Numbered from the stretch's first letter, positions 14,741 through 31,496 are shown. The stretch is DNA of 64,000 nt from Cacajao melanocephalus (GCA_963573385.1 CAUYLG010041444.1:29733-93732); one strand, 5' to 3'. Notes: a model not told the origin generated them from the sequence alone. A program made the numbers and translations.

Positions 14741-16689
14741 ACCTCAAGGAGCAAAGCACAACATAGGCTTGTAATAGTTACCAGGGATCTTAGTCTAGGT
14801 ATGCGTGTAGAATAGCATTGCGGCAGAGGTAAACGAGGAGAAGGCCAGGTGGTTTATATTATAAAAATAACATTCTGACCCACCATGTGCATGAAACATT
14901 TCTTTCAGTTGACAGGAACTGGTGAGTTTTCTCTGAAAATTGGACTCCCAGAGCAGTCCCCTCCCCCACACCTAGCTAAGACCCCCACCCCCAGCACACA
15001 CAGGGCTCTAAATTGTTCCCAAAATATTTGCAGCCAGCCTGACCTATGGATAGACATGATATTAACTTGGGTGACTGAGTTCCAACGGTTGTCCTTTTTC
15101 ACATCACCATCTGGAAGGAGAAAAAATGCTAATATATCCACAAGTAGATAAATTGGAACACATGCAAATGTTCATGCTTCGGTCAGGGTAGTCAAGGTTT
15201 TAAAGCACTGAAAGGGGTCCGTTAGCAGCAGGGCCTGGTTTGCGGCATTCTTCATGCTGAAGGCTTGCTGGCAGGATGAAACTGAGGTGTTGGTGACACT
15301 GACCAGAGCTGGCAGGCAGTACGCACAAACTCTCCAAGTCACTTGCTAAAAGTCGGACTCCAGTCACAAAAGCAAAATGTTCCCAACCACCTGAATGACA
15401 GACCTAACAGCCTAAAGGATTTGGGCAAGAATTCTCACCTCTTACAGAGTCGGTTTATTTGGTTTGCCACCTGCAAAGACCCAGCTTTGGAAAACCCCTT
15501 GGGTGCCATGTGCTATTGAATGAATGCCACCTAAATAACACTGACCTGCCCTTGACCCCAGTGAGGACAGCATCTTCAGCTTTGAATCTGCAAATGGATA
15601 CAATCTGTCACATTAGCTATTATATTACTCTTCTTCTTTTTTTTAATTCTTCTTCTTACAGACCCTGTTTCAACTCCTTGACTACCATTGGGAGGTACCA
15701 ATAAAAATGTGCCTAAAATGCGTTTTATACATTTTAGATCTGGAGACCATTTTTCTCATGATGTCTTTAAAACACATGGATAAATAATTCTAGAAAGTCT
15801 GTTGTTTAAGATGAAGTGACTTGTATCGATGTCCTTCAATATGCATTCCTAAAGAAACCACTGTAGTTGGGATGTAAGTACAGTAAAACCTTAGGATGTA
15901 GAAACAACTACTCAACACGTGTATCCTGCTTATTTTCTAATACAAAGCGTAGAAAAAAATCATTAGTCAGATGAGGGCTACCAGGAAAGTTATTGCTTCA
16001 CATCTAAATTGCGTCAGCTTGGCTAAAAGATGGTTCTACAGTCAGTAATATACCTACAAATAGTTGTAAAGTATTTTACGAATAATTAATAATAAAACTA
16101 AATTCATATTAGGCATTTCTATTTGTAACGCATGCATGACTACCAAAATTTTATCTCAATTCGTATAAGAACTTCTGTTCATGCTAAATAGCTAACTAGC
16201 CGTTATTTTATTTTAGGACAGCCTGCTGGTCAACAAATTAATCTTGGCTGAATCTTGACATTACATAGTGTGACACCCTGGAAAATAATCCTAGAAGAAA
16301 TAAAAACTGCCAAGCATAAAAGTTAAATTAAGACCTCAGTTAGTTAAGTCAGCAGCGCTTATGTACTTCCTAAGGACCTAATTTTAGAAGAACTATCATA
16401 AAGGACTTTTTAAAAACCTGAACGCTACTTTCCTTGACTCTTGGGTAGAAGCAGTTTCTCTAATGAGAAATTAGCATTTCTGATGTTAGCAGAAGTGGCC
16501 TTAAAATATAGACAATGAAGCTTCTGCAGAGGCTCCTTGTAAGTCACAATGCCAACTTTTTAAATTTTTAATTTCATATTGTTTTTCTTAAACAAAGGCC
16601 CCCAAATTGTGTAAGCCTCAGGCCCCACAAAACTTGGTTCTGCTCCTGCCTGTTAGAAATGAGACGTGGCAGGGGCAGAGGTTAGGGCA

Positions 16690-16877
16690 ACATTCCTCTA
16701 AGAGTAGTCGTGGTCCACGTGTGTCAGAATCACCTGGAAATCTTACGATATACAGATCCCCCACCATGATACAGCTGAAGAGATTCTGATTCAGTAGGTC
16801 AGCTTCAGGCTCAGGAATGCACGTTTAAGAAGTTCCCAGGTAATTGTACTACGAACACTAGTCTTCGAACTATTGAT
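16690..16877 (+). repeat. MER5-type DNA transposon fossil
   Basis: Contains TCAGAATCACCTGGAAATCT, TGATTCAGTAGGTCAG and a terminal CTTCGAACTATTGATC, following the order of MER5-family elements. Confidence 0.65.
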
Positions 16878-17025
16878 CCAAATTCCTGGCCTAGGCTTGG
16901 CAGTAATCTTCATAGTATACCCAATAGAGTCCTGGTGGCTTGTTCGTCATCTAAATTTATGATAAAATACAGGTCTAAAATGAGCTGGTCTTAGGGGGAA
17001 TTTTTTATTCATCAGAGCTGGGTAA

Positions 17026-17214
<189 letters not shown>

Positions 17215-17709
17215 TGAAGAGTAAGCAATACATCTTGAAATGTTGCGCAATCTTATGTGGTAGAATTCCAAAATCTCTTGGCCCCGTGCTTAATTAAGAC
17301 AGTACTTCTGGTTAGAAGGAAGATTCTTCCTACGGGGTAACATTTGCTCTCTGGTCTAGTCACAGCTGGCCTTTCTATCTCCATTTACCTTTTCCCTATA
17401 GTCCAGGAAAGCATCCAAAGAAGAACAATAGGAGGGAGGAGGATATTGAGATAATTTCAGCATCTTCCCATCCTCAATGAGTACCACTTATCCCCACAGT
17501 ATACTGCATCTTCCTTGGCCTTTTCTTCTAAATGAAGTCAAGTTTGTCATGGGAGGAGATGTCCTTGTAGTCTCATATCAAAATGACCCATAAAAGAGCA
17601 AAGTTGAAGCTTTGTCTAAAATACTGTACTGATTTAGGGACTGCTATGTGACCTTAGGCAAATTATATATCCTCTTTATTCCAAAGTGGGTGGCCATTTC
17701 TATGAAGAG

Positions 17710-17950
17710 CAAAATAGCAAAGTGGTTAAAAATCTGGACTCTCAAGTCAGACAGACCTGAGGGTAAATCTTGTTTTGTTCACATCTTAAGGTGCATGATC
17801 TTTGGATGTATAACCTCTTTAAGCCTCTATTTCCTCACCTGCAAAATAAGGATAATAAAAAAACCAACTTTATAGGATTGTTGTGTTAACAACACGTGAT
17901 AATAAACAGAAAGTGCTCAGCATAGTGCCAAGCACATAGTGCCAGCAATG
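17710..17950 (+). repeat. MIR element
   Basis: Core of a tRNA-derived MIR: AAGCCTCTATTTCCTCACCT, GCAAAATAAGGATAATAA and GTGCCAAGCACATAGTGCC. Confidence 0.75.
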
Positions 17951-18001
17951 CAGATTCCTTTCATTGAGACTTCTTAATTACCTGCGGTGAGCAAAGCCTT
18001 T

Positions 18002-18538
18002 GTATTAGTTTTCTATTGCTGTATAACAAATTGCCTCAAAACTTACAAACATTTATTGTCTTGCACAGTTTACGAGGATCAGGGATCTGGAAGCAGCTTA
18101 GCTGAGTGGTTTTGACTCAAAGTCTTCTGGAAGGAGGTTGCTTTTGGTAAGCTGTCAGCCGGAGCTGCAGTCATTTGAAGGCTTGATCAGGCCTGGAGGA
18201 TCAGCTTCCAGTCTTACTCAGATGGCTGCTGGCAGAAGGCTTTAGTTATCTGCCATGTGTGCCTTACAATGGGACTGCTTATAACATGGCAGTTGACTTT
18301 CCCCAAGCCAGTAACTTCTCTCCTTGGTTCCACTTCTCTTTTCTCAGAAAAAAAGGCAAGTGGGACCAAGATGGAAGCCATAGTGTCTCTTATAATCTAG
18401 TATGGGAAGATACATGCCATCACTTCTACCATAATCTACTGGTTACACAAACGAACCCTGGTGCAGTGTAGGGGAGGACTACACAAGGGTGTGAATGCCA
18501 GGGGCAAGCGTCACTGGGGAATCTTACAAACTGGCTAC
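18002..18538 (-). mobile_element. Old LTR-like repeat, probably MLT/MaLR type, antisense
   Basis: Begins TGTATTAGTTTTCTATTGCT and ends with AGGACTACACAAGGGTGTGA and CTGGCTACCACTG. The start and end motifs fit the reverse complement of an old MLT-type LTR. The body is diverged and the family assignment is tentative. Confidence 0.45.
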
Positions 18539-20889
18539 CACTGCCTTTGAATAGTTTTCCTGAGCAATGCCACGGTCACTCTTTTTCTTTTTTACTTTAA
18601 TTTTAGATCAGAGCCAGGAGGCTTTAAAATGATTATAGTGGTTTATAATCTACCAGCAAATGAAAGGCATCTGAACATCAAGATAAATGTCTGAGTAAGG
18701 TCTGCTGGCCACTCGGAAAGCATGTGGTTCCACATGCCTAAGAAATCCACAGCTGACTTTAGTAAAATCTTGCCTATTAAATATCCCAGCTCTGCACTTT
18801 CACAAAGTGCAAAGGACAGAAGTTGTCTTTCTATATTAACAAGTAAGAATGGTTAACAGAAAAGACACGGTTTACAAATCTATATTTATGATTAGGGCCT
18901 GGCTGAAAAAATAGCGAGAATAAACTGTATAACCTGGGAAGTCTAAGTCTAGCAGGAAGTTACTTTGAAATAACACCATACTTCACTCGCTCCCCAACTG
19001 ATGTCTTTGACGACTGGTTTGGGCACATCCATAAAATGACCTGTCACTTACCGTATTTTATTTTCTTACAGTTTCCCACTGTTTGATAGTAACTTTAGCA
19101 GTGCCTGTTCTTACAGCAACATTCACATTCTGATTTAGATTGCAACCAAGTAGATTGTCGTTTGGCTAAATTTCTTCCCCACGTAAAGATCGTTATGGGT
19201 TGAGAGGTCCCATTAAAAGATCCCTAGAGAAAAATATGCAGTCCTTACTGGCTGCGATTTGTAGTTCCAGAATTTAGAAGAAAGCGGCTGGTTAACATTA
19301 TAGACATTTTGAAGTACTTGTCTTTCAGAAATGCCAAGAACAATAGCAAGAAAAGCCCTTTGATGGCTCAGAATTTATTTTATTTTATGTACTTATTAAT
19401 TGGAACACTTTCTCCCCCATTTTAAGCAAAGATTTTGTACATTGAAACAATAAAATAAGCATAGACATGTGTCTGCTTTAAATTCGTGATATTGGTTAGG
19501 TCTCTGTAGTCCTTTTTCCTGCTTTCTAAGTTAAGGCTCTTTCTGTTCTCTCAGCCGGGCTACACTTTGATCTTGGAGCAGTGCTATTTGGTTGTAAATG
19601 TATGTGGCGCTTTTGATCTAGTACTTAGCTGGTCTTATTTAAAATAGATAGCTTCTTTTATCTAACTAGTGTTTACTAGGCCTCTCTCTCCATAAAAGAT
19701 GGTTTAAATTGCTATTATTTAGATAGAGGTTGTTTCTGAAGAGTACCCAGATCTGAATCTAATTCTCTAAATTCTAAAACCCCAAGAGCTCTAGGATAGA
19801 TTTTGTAAAGCTAAATTCCTATTAAAATGAGCTGTTCCTACAGATGTCAGGTAATACTTGCAAAAACATTTTTAATAGGGAATGGATTTTTCCAAAGAAT
19901 AATAAACATACCCTACGCTCAGGTAAAAATGGTCACCTCAAAGTATCGTAATGCAATGACCAATTATTCCTCTGAAATTCATTAATATATTTTTATATTA
20001 CTAAGTTACACCTAACATAGAGGGTTTATTGAAATTTCACCCATTAAAAAAAATAAAAAGTATATATCTTTCATTCTTTTCTTTATGAGGATTTCTTGAA
20101 CATTATGTCCAGTGCTTCAGTGACTTGTTTTTTAGTTCCCTAGGCTGTATTGTTGCTAATTCAGCAAACTAGGCCACAGGAGGCGGGAGACAACTAATTC
20201 ATAGGCTCTGCCTTTAGGGAGCTCACAGCCAGGGGATGGTGGGGGCAGAACACTGGCAAACAGTTACAGTGCAGTGTGATCAATGCCTCTTTTGGACAGT
20301 GATCCTCCAAGCCTAGACATGAGAGTAGTCATGGAAAGCTTCCTAAAAGAGATGGCACTCAAGCTTCAGTGAAATATTGGTGACTCGATATCTTATAAAT
20401 TTTCAGCCAAGCCCCTAACACAAAGCCAATCTGTCTTGTCAAAACCATTCTGGTTTCATACACGTCACCTAAAACTTGGAAGAGGTCTAAACCTTGAATG
20501 GCCTTGCTCTCTAAAGCTTCCCCCAAATCCTTCTTGCTTGTTATTCCACACCAAGAAAAAGAAAAGCCCAACTACTTTCCACACTCATTTTGGAACTTTA
20601 GCTCCATTCTTCATTCAAAGGCTATATAGAAAATCACTCTTTTGTTGTAAGAGTGATTTTTTTTGTTGTTATAAGTTGTAATATTTTCTTCTGCCTGCCC
20701 TTAATTCTTCTGCTTTACTATGCTCCTGGCAAACGTTGTTTGGTTGGTTGGCTTTTGTTATTTTTTTCTTTGTATTTAATTCTCCTCAGTGTCATGTTCT
20801 TGCCATTTCAAAAGTCTTGTAATTACTTCATCAACACACTCACCATGTACAGCACTCCAAGCTCTGAGCCTGGCTCAGCCAGTGGAGGA

Positions 20890-21785
<896 letters not shown>

Positions 21786-22689
21786 TGTATGAGGGCTCCT
21801 CCCAGGCCTGGAGGCTGGGAGAGGGGGTGGGCAAGAAATTACCCATAGTCAAGGACAGGATCATTATATAGGCACTACTGTTCTAGAAGGTTGAGGAACA
21901 ATCATGGAGAACCTGGAACCTGGCTTCAGGGCACTCCAGCTAGGTTTGTGGAGATGGGGAGGAGAGACAGGTCTCTAGAGGACATGAGAGCATAAGTCTG
22001 GAGTGTTCCTGGTATAGTGCAGAGATGGTCAACATAGGGCAGATAGGATGGAGGCAGGGATGTTGTGAAAGCAAATGAGAGGGATTTGGCTTTCTTCTAT
22101 TGGTGGTACAGAGCCCTTGCTCTGTAAAACTAAAATGAAACGTGATCTTTGGTATATTTCCTTTTCTTTCCCATCAGTCGTCAACAACTACTGATTCTGA
22201 GAATCATGCATTTTGGGTAGCAGAAGCCTTGGAGATCAGAGAGTCTCGCTCCCCTATTTGTCCAATGAGATTAGCTCCCAAAGTTCAAGTGGTCCAGGTT
22301 TTTGAGGAGCAGAGCCGGGGTGCCTGGCCACCCCACTGACCAGGACCTGGGCCTGGACTTCTCTTCCTGGGACTTGCTTCCCCCTAGGAGTCCGGGATCC
22401 TAGACACTTATCCCTGGGTCCACAGGAGCCTGTAGGACAGAGGCCATCAACTCCTGGGCTCTCCAAAAGGTGTGGGCTCCAGGGACAGTCCAGTACTCAT
22501 GGGACTTGTCCCTGTATCTGCACTCCCAGGATCCATGCCAACCCAGAACTTGAAAAATGGGAGTTGTTAGTTGTTCAGAGACAGGGAGGACAGAAAAGAA
22601 TCAGGATGCATTGACCAGATCCATGTGAGCCGCAGAAGCCAGTCTAGGAGGATGGAGAGCAATATTATATTTGAGGGGACTGAACTTTT

Positions 22690-22885
22690 TTTATGAGTCA
22701 CTAATCATAGGCTGCCTATGCCCCTAACTTCAAGAAGGTTTGAATAGAGTATGTCCCACCAAAACCACATGGACTGAGAGCAAGGGGGAAAGCCTAGCCC
22801 TCAAGAAAATCAGGGATCTGTTACTAGAAAGAAGGTGGAGGATAAATCTTGGAAATACAAAAGCAAAAGATATTGACAGCAGCAC
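22690..22885 (+). repeat. Old mammalian interspersed repeat, family not named (copy 2)
   Basis: Shares ACCACATGGACTGAGAGC, an ATCAGGGATCTGTTACTAGA block and AAGCAAAAGATATTGACAGC with the 3' halves of the repeats at 5.2-5.7 and 43.1-43.8 kb. Only the 3' part is present. Confidence 0.5.
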
Positions 22886-22934
22886 CCTTACACTAACCTG
22901 GAGATAGAAAGGTCTGGCTGGCCTGTTCTCGTAA

Positions 22935-23155
22935 GTGCTGCTATGTGCCAGGTATTGCCAGTGCTTTACCTATATTAAACAATTGATCCCAACCTCAACC
23001 TTACAATTATTCCCATCTTATAGAGGAGGAAATTGAAGTGCAGAGAGACCAACTGACCTACTCAAGGTCTTGTAGTTAGTAAATGCCAGAGCTGAAACTT
23101 GAACCCAAGCAGCCTGACTCTAGAATTTGTGTTCTTAATTATTGTGTTACAGGTA
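22935..23155 (-). repeat. MIR element, antisense
   Basis: Reverse-orientation MIR: TCCCATCTTATAGAGGAGGA, AAATTGAAGTGCAGAGAGAC and CTTGTAGTTAGTAAATGCC. Confidence 0.75.
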
Positions 23156-23515
23156 TTTCCAATTTCCTTGCTTTTCTGCTTTCTTTACATTTTTTTTTCT
23201 CTGAAATAGGGATTTGAGGAAGGCCCTGATGATGACTATAAATTACCTAGCACACAATAATAACCATTATTTATTTATCATTACTCATTAACAGAGTATG
23301 CAAAGCTTCTGACATATAGTAGACATTCAATGACTGTAAAATAAGACAATAAGTAATTGAAGATCGACCAAGATATTTGCATGGACTCTAGAGCTGAAAG
23401 AAAATCTGCATGACCTTCAGGGAGATTAGCAATGGATATGAAAAGAATAGATGTGGACAGTAAATGCATAAATAGAAATGTCCAGAGACCCATTGATGCA
23501 GGAGTGGAATGGTGA

Positions 23516-24086
<571 letters not shown>

Positions 24087-24384
24087 AGCAAATTCTTATT
24101 TTAAGAATTCTGTAGATTCCGTTTTTACCCATTAAATTGTTAATTTTCAGGAAAAAAGAATACTTACATTAGAAATCATAAAATTCACACATCTCAATAA
24201 TATCTTTTAATCTCTCTGGATCACAATTAATCAAGCTTCAAATCAAGGTAGATCACTGGATCCACCTCGATATGTTTAAGTGAATGTTTGCTTTTTGAGG
24301 AGTGTTGATTCTTTTAGGGCCTGAGAACACAAACAGTGGAAAACTGCTTTAATCGAGTGAACAACTAGCTCCATTTTCCCCAGA

Positions 24385-24480
24385 CTTGAAAGATCATGAA
24401 AATCATCTGAAGTGTTTACTGAGAGTGCCAGTTCCCTAGCCATTGTGGGGCCGGCCCTGCAATCTGCATTTTTAAGGAAA
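24385..24480 (+). repeat. Possible MER5-type fragment
   Basis: AAAATCATCTGAAGTGTTTA and GCAATCTGCATTTTTAAGG follow MER5 element order, with strong divergence. Confidence 0.4.
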
Positions 24481-26071
24481 TGTGGACTCTTTAGATGTGG
24501 AAAAAACCATATGCTCAATAAGTGTTAGCTATTAGAATTACTATGGTTATTACCAATTACCTCTTCGGAGAGCTTTGAAAATTTCTGTAATGAACACAAT
24601 TAAATGCAAAAGGCTTTAAGAGCAAAACAACCTGTCTTAAAAATTAGATAGTACTTTTTTTTTTTAGCAATACAGAATAGGATATTTGTTCCATGAATGA
24701 TTTGGAGCTTCCAACTCCCATTTCTTCCAAACTATAAGCCAAGGAAGAGAAGCCTTGGGTCCCCACCTATGGCAAGTAACTCCCCATGTGTGCTCAAGGG
24801 CAGGAACCTGGCATTACCAAAGAGATTAGCTACCTCTGGCTTGCCTTTAGCACGGATAAACCCCACCTGAGATTTCCTTCTCTGTTTCCCCTAACTAGAA
24901 AGGTGCTGTCATTCTGGTGCAGCTGCTGATGATGAAGGAAACACTATCAGACTAGATGTGACCCTTTCCCCTCATAAATCTTCTTATCGCTAAAGGAGAG
25001 ATAAGGAAGGAGCAGGGGAAGAAGAGTGATTGACTTGGCTAGGAGATGGCAGGGAGTTCTGTTCTGTATCTGGTTTGAGGATGAAAGGAAGCCTTTATTT
25101 TCCGGTCCTGTAAATTTCAAGTGCTTGTGAGGAAGAGAGGTTAGGAAAATGATGCCTGATTTATATAAGTGTGAAATTTATTCAGGAGCAGGGAAGGGCC
25201 CTCAGTGTAAAAGTAATTTATCATTTTTTTAATGGAAATTTCTAAGGAAACAGAATATATATGGTTTGCATGCTTCTAGATGGATTTCCTCTGGGATATT
25301 TAAAAAGCCCACATAAATATTTCAGCAGCAGTGTGTTAATGTTATTACATTCAAAAGCTATAAATTTGCTGCTATCTGATGCTGGCACTTGTTTGTTCAG
25401 TCTCACAAAGTCACCATTGCCCACCTTCCCAGGAATCCACATCCATAGCATACGGAAGGGCTGGCCCAAAGGCCATACTAGCATTGTGTTAGCTTCTCAG
25501 CACCACTCCCCACACCCAAACTGAAAGGGAATTTCATTTCTACCCATCACCCACTCACCTCGTTTCCTAAAGCTTAAGTGGTACAGGAGTGAAAAAATAT
25601 AAACCATGATCCATGTCTCCAGGCTAAACACCAGCATATTATGAAAAGCTCCTATTAAGAATCACAGCAGTAAAATGTGAATGGTCCATACAGCTGACGA
25701 ATTCTTTTCATGTCAATTATATAATCTTGCCTGTTATCACTGGAATCAGAGCAAAGGCAGTGTTTCAAGATTTCAATAACCAATGAAGGCAGCCTCAGAG
25801 CTCAGCCATGTAAATATTAACACCACCACCAACAAAACCCTGTGCAATCATACAGAAATGTCTTCTTTTGGAAAATTATTCTATCAGCGAGTATATGACA
25901 GCATTCTAATCAAAAGCTCAATTCAAATTGATTACAAAACCCTCAAATCAACTGGAGACTGGGTTGTAGAGTGAACATCTGTTTGGGTTATAACAACAAT
26001 AAGAAGAGTTGCTGTGTGGTCACAGAATTAATTTGTGACCATTCTCAAAGAAGAGGAGGAAAAATCAGTAA

Positions 26072-26278
<207 letters not shown>

Positions 26279-26784
26279 TGACCCAATAATCTGTTAGTCT
26301 TAAGTGCTTTTGGTCATTTTAATTTAACCCTCCTGGAATCCAGCAGGGTAGCCACATCTCATAGGCCTAAACAAACAGGCAATCAGGGAACAATCTTTGC
26401 ATTTATAAAGGAAAGTAAAAGACAAATCTAAGAAATAGGTGAGGTACACCATATTCTTATGATTCTATAACGTTTCACCAGCCCTTCAGTACAAAGTTCC
26501 CCCTTAAACCACTTCAAACAGTTTGAAATGTTGGTTGTTACTATCTGCTTCTTAATTTTCAGAAGTTCTATGACTTCTGAAAGTTCCTGCAGTGCATATT
26601 AAACAATACCCTCCTTGGGTCTGGTTTTCTATTAAACAAGTTCTGCCACCGCCTATCATCAACCAAATCAAAAAAAATTAACAATATGTAACCCTTTTTC
26701 ATTCACTGCTGACGAATAACAAGAGCTTAGGAACAATATTACCTATTATTTCTAAAATATATTGTTAATAACAATAGTAATAAC

Positions 26785-26985
26785 AGCCGACACTTATGGA
26801 TGTTTACTTTGGCCCATGCTTAGTACTTAACAAATAGTATCATAGTTTAACACTCATAATAACTGTATGAGGTAGATACTATTGTTACCCTCATGTTACC
26901 ATTGAAGGATGGCAAAGCTAAGGTTCAGGATCAGGCAGTCTGATCTCTGAACTCACACATCTGACTATTATCCTATATTGAGCTG
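26785..26985 (-). repeat. MIR element, antisense
   Basis: CACTCATAATAACTGTATGA, GGTAGATACTATTGTTACCC and AGCTAAGGTTCAGGATCAGG are a diverged reverse-orientation MIR. Confidence 0.65.
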
Positions 26986-27559
26986 GACAGACAGAAATGT
27001 AGTAGTGATTGGGCATGAAATGTGCTTCCCTCTAAAAACCTTAACTTCAGTGCAGTTGAACATCTGTACACATGCAATGCTGGTAGGAATCAGAATGCAA
27101 TATAACAAAGAGACTTCACCCCTAGAAGTTCTGTTTTCTTAGGTTATATTCCAAGAAGCAATCAGAGGTATAAGTTTTCACGGGCAAAAATGTTCCTCAC
27201 AGTATAATTTACAATGGTGAGCTGAGCCCTTCTGAAGCCACAACTTTTAAATACCTTCTTTGGTGCCTTTCAAACTCCTTTCCTGACCACAATGGTATAG
27301 CCACTTCTCAGATGGATATGCCCCCCCTGCACATTTTAAAAAAATAAATATTATTTATTAGGCTTCTGTATGAGTGCAGCAAAAATGCTTTTTCTTCACC
27401 CATCCTAAATCTTGGTCGTCCAGTTTTATCCTTAAGCAGCCATGGTCTTACTGACCTTTGACATAGCCTGTCTTGGTTAGGAAGCAACAAGGTATCCTTC
27501 AAGCCTATCCACTGAAGTCGATGGGGCACATGTCAGCTCAGTGGCTCTGACCCAGGCTC

Positions 27560-27760
27560 TGCAGTGGGCTGGCCAGTTTGAGCCTAGCTCTGTTCCTTAC
27601 CTCAAAGTCTATTTCCTCATTTCTGTGTAAATCAGAGAGAATAACGCTACCTTCGGAGCTGTGCTATTGTGAGGATTAAATGGGATGATATGGGTAGAGT
27701 CCAAAAGAGTGCCTGAGGTATGGTGAATGCTCAGTGACGGTGAACAACCATTATTATATG
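27560..27760 (+). repeat. MIR element
   Basis: CCTAGCTCTGTTCCTTACCT, TGTGAGGATTAAATGGGATG and GAATGCTCAGTGACGGTGAA follow the MIR consensus. Confidence 0.7.
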
Positions 27761-27989
27761 TATTGCTAAAGGACTCTTTGCTTGAAATGCCAGCAGCTAC
27801 TGGACAGATTTCGTTGACAACTTTGTCTAACCTAGCTCTATTTGAACCTGCACAAAATGGTTCAGGGACCCTATTCTAGGATAAAAGAGTCAATCTGTAA
27901 AAGGTCCTTTTTTTCCATAACAATCTAAAATCAAACAGAGGAAAAAATTTTTTTTAAAAAGACATGTCCTTTCAAGAGAAAGCATATAA

Positions 27990-28175
27990 ACTTTAAAAAA
28001 ATCATACAGACCTATGTGTGAAATCTGCTCTACCACTTGCCATCTATGAGCTTGTCCATTCTGAGACTCAGTTTTCTCATCTATAAAATAGAAATAATTA
28101 TGCCCATTTTGTAGGACTTTTTTTGTGGGACTTAAGTAGTGTGACATTTATAAAGCATCTGGCATAATGCTTCCC
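27990..28175 (+). repeat. MIR element
   Basis: TGCTCTACCACTTGCCATCT, GAGACTCAGTTTTCTCATCT and ATAAAGCATCTGGCATAATG match MIR. Confidence 0.72.
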
Positions 28176-30127
28176 CCAAGCAGGAATTTCATTTAATTCC
28201 TCTTCCCCCTCCAAATAATATTTTACTTCTTTTATTACGGAATGAACATTGCCTACCCCAGTACACCGTAGCTTGTATGTGATTTAGTGCTATTTTTGGA
28301 AAAATTAAGAATGATTTTCAATGCGATTGGTTTAGTCTGCCAAAGATGGGGGAAGGTGAGATTTAAAAAAAGAAAATTCTTAAAATTCCTTCCAAGTAGT
28401 ATGAGAGGCTCTACTCAACCCTCTTTTAGTAATACTTTAATTACTTTGCTATAGGCTATGTGTTTTCTGTGTGGTCTGTAGTAAGGTGTTCAAATCTGTG
28501 AAATAATCATTTGAATCCTACTGTGAACATGCTTCATAAATTCTCCTACAGGAGGCTGGATACAGGATGGGAACAAAGGAAGAGGAAGATGTGAGGGTAG
28601 GGAAAATCCAAACTCCCTTCCGCAGGAGGAGGGCCTGTGGAGCGCATCCCTTTTCCTTCCACCAGCCCAAGCTTGCCTGCTGGGACCTGGCACATTCCTT
28701 AGTGGCCTGGGTTAAATACATCTGCTTGTGTCTACACATAACGGGAATTGAGCACAGACCTGAGCTGTTTCTGCAGCCAGCACAGCAATTCAGTACCCCT
28801 GGTGGGTAATAGATGTGTGCTTGTATCTAGCTATGGATGACTCTACCATATAAAAACAAAGCTGGTGTCTCCAGACTGCCCTCGGGCTTTCAGGGGGGGC
28901 ATCCTGCAGCCAGCACTCAGAGGAAACATGATAGGCCTCTGCTTACCTTCACTTCGTGGGAGGGAAGCCGGGATGCCTGTTTCGAGGTAGCCTTGCCACA
29001 GAGAAAACTGCCTGCTGTTTGCGGGAGGGTTGGGAGCAGCACTAGTCACTGGGTCTCGTCAAGGTCAGATTCTAGGCAGACTTTGACTGAAGCTGGTTAA
29101 TATATTTATTCTGAAGCCTAATGCAATCCAAGGAAGAGTTGTTTATTTACATCTTTGCTAAATTCTCCAGGTTGCCTTTTAAAGCCTCATCCCATAAACA
29201 AATTTCCTCTTAAATCCATTCTGTTGGTTGGGGAGATGGTGCCCACCTGTTTTTCAAGTTCTCCATTTACAGTGTTTGTTTTTCTTATTTCTGATGAATC
29301 ACAGAGCCAAGCCAGTCTCCTAGACAGAGTTCAAAAAAGAAGCAGTGAGCATTTTCTCCCTATGAAGTAGCTGAAAAGCCAAACATTGTTTCTAACAGGA
29401 GGCAACACCAGGAAAGGCTGTGAGGACAGAGCCCCGTTGTTGTCTGTTTAAATGAAATGAATGACAAAATAAACCAGGATAGCTGTAGAGTGAGAGCTGC
29501 AACTGAAATTTTCCCAAAGAGGAAAGAAAACACACAGCTTGATTCTTCGTTCTATATCAAATTTAATCTGCTAGCCAGGACCAGCTAGATAATTGGCCCA
29601 GCCCAGTGCAAAATGAAAATCCAGGGGCTCTTGTTCAAAAATTACCAAGAATTTCAAGACAGTAGAGCACTAAACCAAGCAGGGGCCCTGAACAACTGCA
29701 CAGACCTCATGCCCGTGAAGCCGGGCTCGTCCCTGAGACAGAGCCACAAGAAGGGAGCAGATGAGGATTGGGCAAGTGAGGCATTTGTCTTGGGTACAAA
29801 ATAAAAGGGATGCTTAAAAACTTCATAATCCGGATAAATAATATTATAGTCCAATATTTTTTAAACTCAAAATTTATGCAAAAAAATTTATGATAAACAA
29901 AATATGAGAATTATAAATAAAAGACCGTGAACATGTATAATTGGCCCCACTCACTTTAAATCTTACCTCACCTGCCTCACCTTATGAAGCCAACTTCTTG
30001 TTTTTCTAGTTGGTCCAGCCAGGCCCCTCAGGCTTCCAGATTACCCCGCAAACCAAACACAATAGCCCAAAAGACTTCAGTGAGGAGTACAACAGACCCT
30101 CACAGGAAAAGACAGCACCAATTTCCT

Positions 30128-30274
30128 TTTTTTTTTTTTTTAATTTTATATGTATTCTTTTTTTTCTGAGACAGAGTCTTGCTATTTTGCCCAGGCTGGG
30201 TTCAAACTCACAATCTTCCTGCCTGAGCCTCTCAAGTAGCTGGGTCTACAGGCACATTCCACGGCTCCCGGCTA
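30128..30274 (-). mobile_element. Antisense Alu monomer
   Basis: Two T-runs, then CTGAGACAGAGTCTTGCTAT, CCCAGGCTGGGTTCAAACTC and TAGCTGGGTCTACAGGCACA: an old Alu left-monomer-like copy. Confidence 0.75.
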
Positions 30275-31162
30275 CATTAATTCCTTTAGAGAAACAGAGC
30301 TTCTCTAGGTGGAAAGTGAACCAGCAAACATGAGGCATCAGGAATCACGGGGAAACTAGCAAGCAGAACTCCACAGCAGCCCTCTCCCTGCCACTCTGCA
30401 ATCATGCAAGGATTTCCGATGGAAACGGTCAGAGGCATGCAAAGATTTCCTGGGGTTGAGCCAAGATCTAAAATAGTTTGGAAAAATTTGAAGAGAGTGA
30501 ATTTGGTCTTATGAGGGGAAACAAAGAAGTGAGACAAAAAATATGTGATAATATTTAAATATACTTTATATAACGATGGCAAGATGAATATCTCTACAGA
30601 GGACAAAAACTAGATGGGGATATAATGTAAGAAATTGGAAAGGAGGTCATCTTCCCTAGGGAATTTTAAGAGCAACACTGAGGAAGTGGCAGTTGTGTTA
30701 CCAGAGGGAAAAAAACGCTGCTTTGTGATGGGATAGAAATTTAGACAAACCAGAGGTGGTGAGAAAGATAACCTTCATCCTGGACACAAAAACAGTTCAA
30801 GTCTCTTTGGGGACATTTTTGAAAGAGGAAGGTTGTCAAGGGGCATGAGAAAGTTTTGGTTCTGTTCACAGTAGAGTTGTGAATTCTAAAGTCTTAGGAG
30901 ATTTTCAGGGTGGAATAATAGTTGCTTATGGAGTGGAGACAGCAGTTAATGTACAGATAAAAAAGAGAGCCCAGAAGACCACAGAGGAAGAAGAGTAAGT
31001 TTCTGAGTCAACAGTTATCAGAGGATGGAATTAAGAGCCCTGTTAGCAATAGGCTGTTTCTCAAACTGGGACACAGGATGCAAGAACAATGCCAAGATAG
31101 ATAGCTATTGGAAGCCACAAAATAAATCCAGTATATGTGTCTGGGTTCTCAACTTTACATAA

Positions 31163-31496
<334 letters not shown>
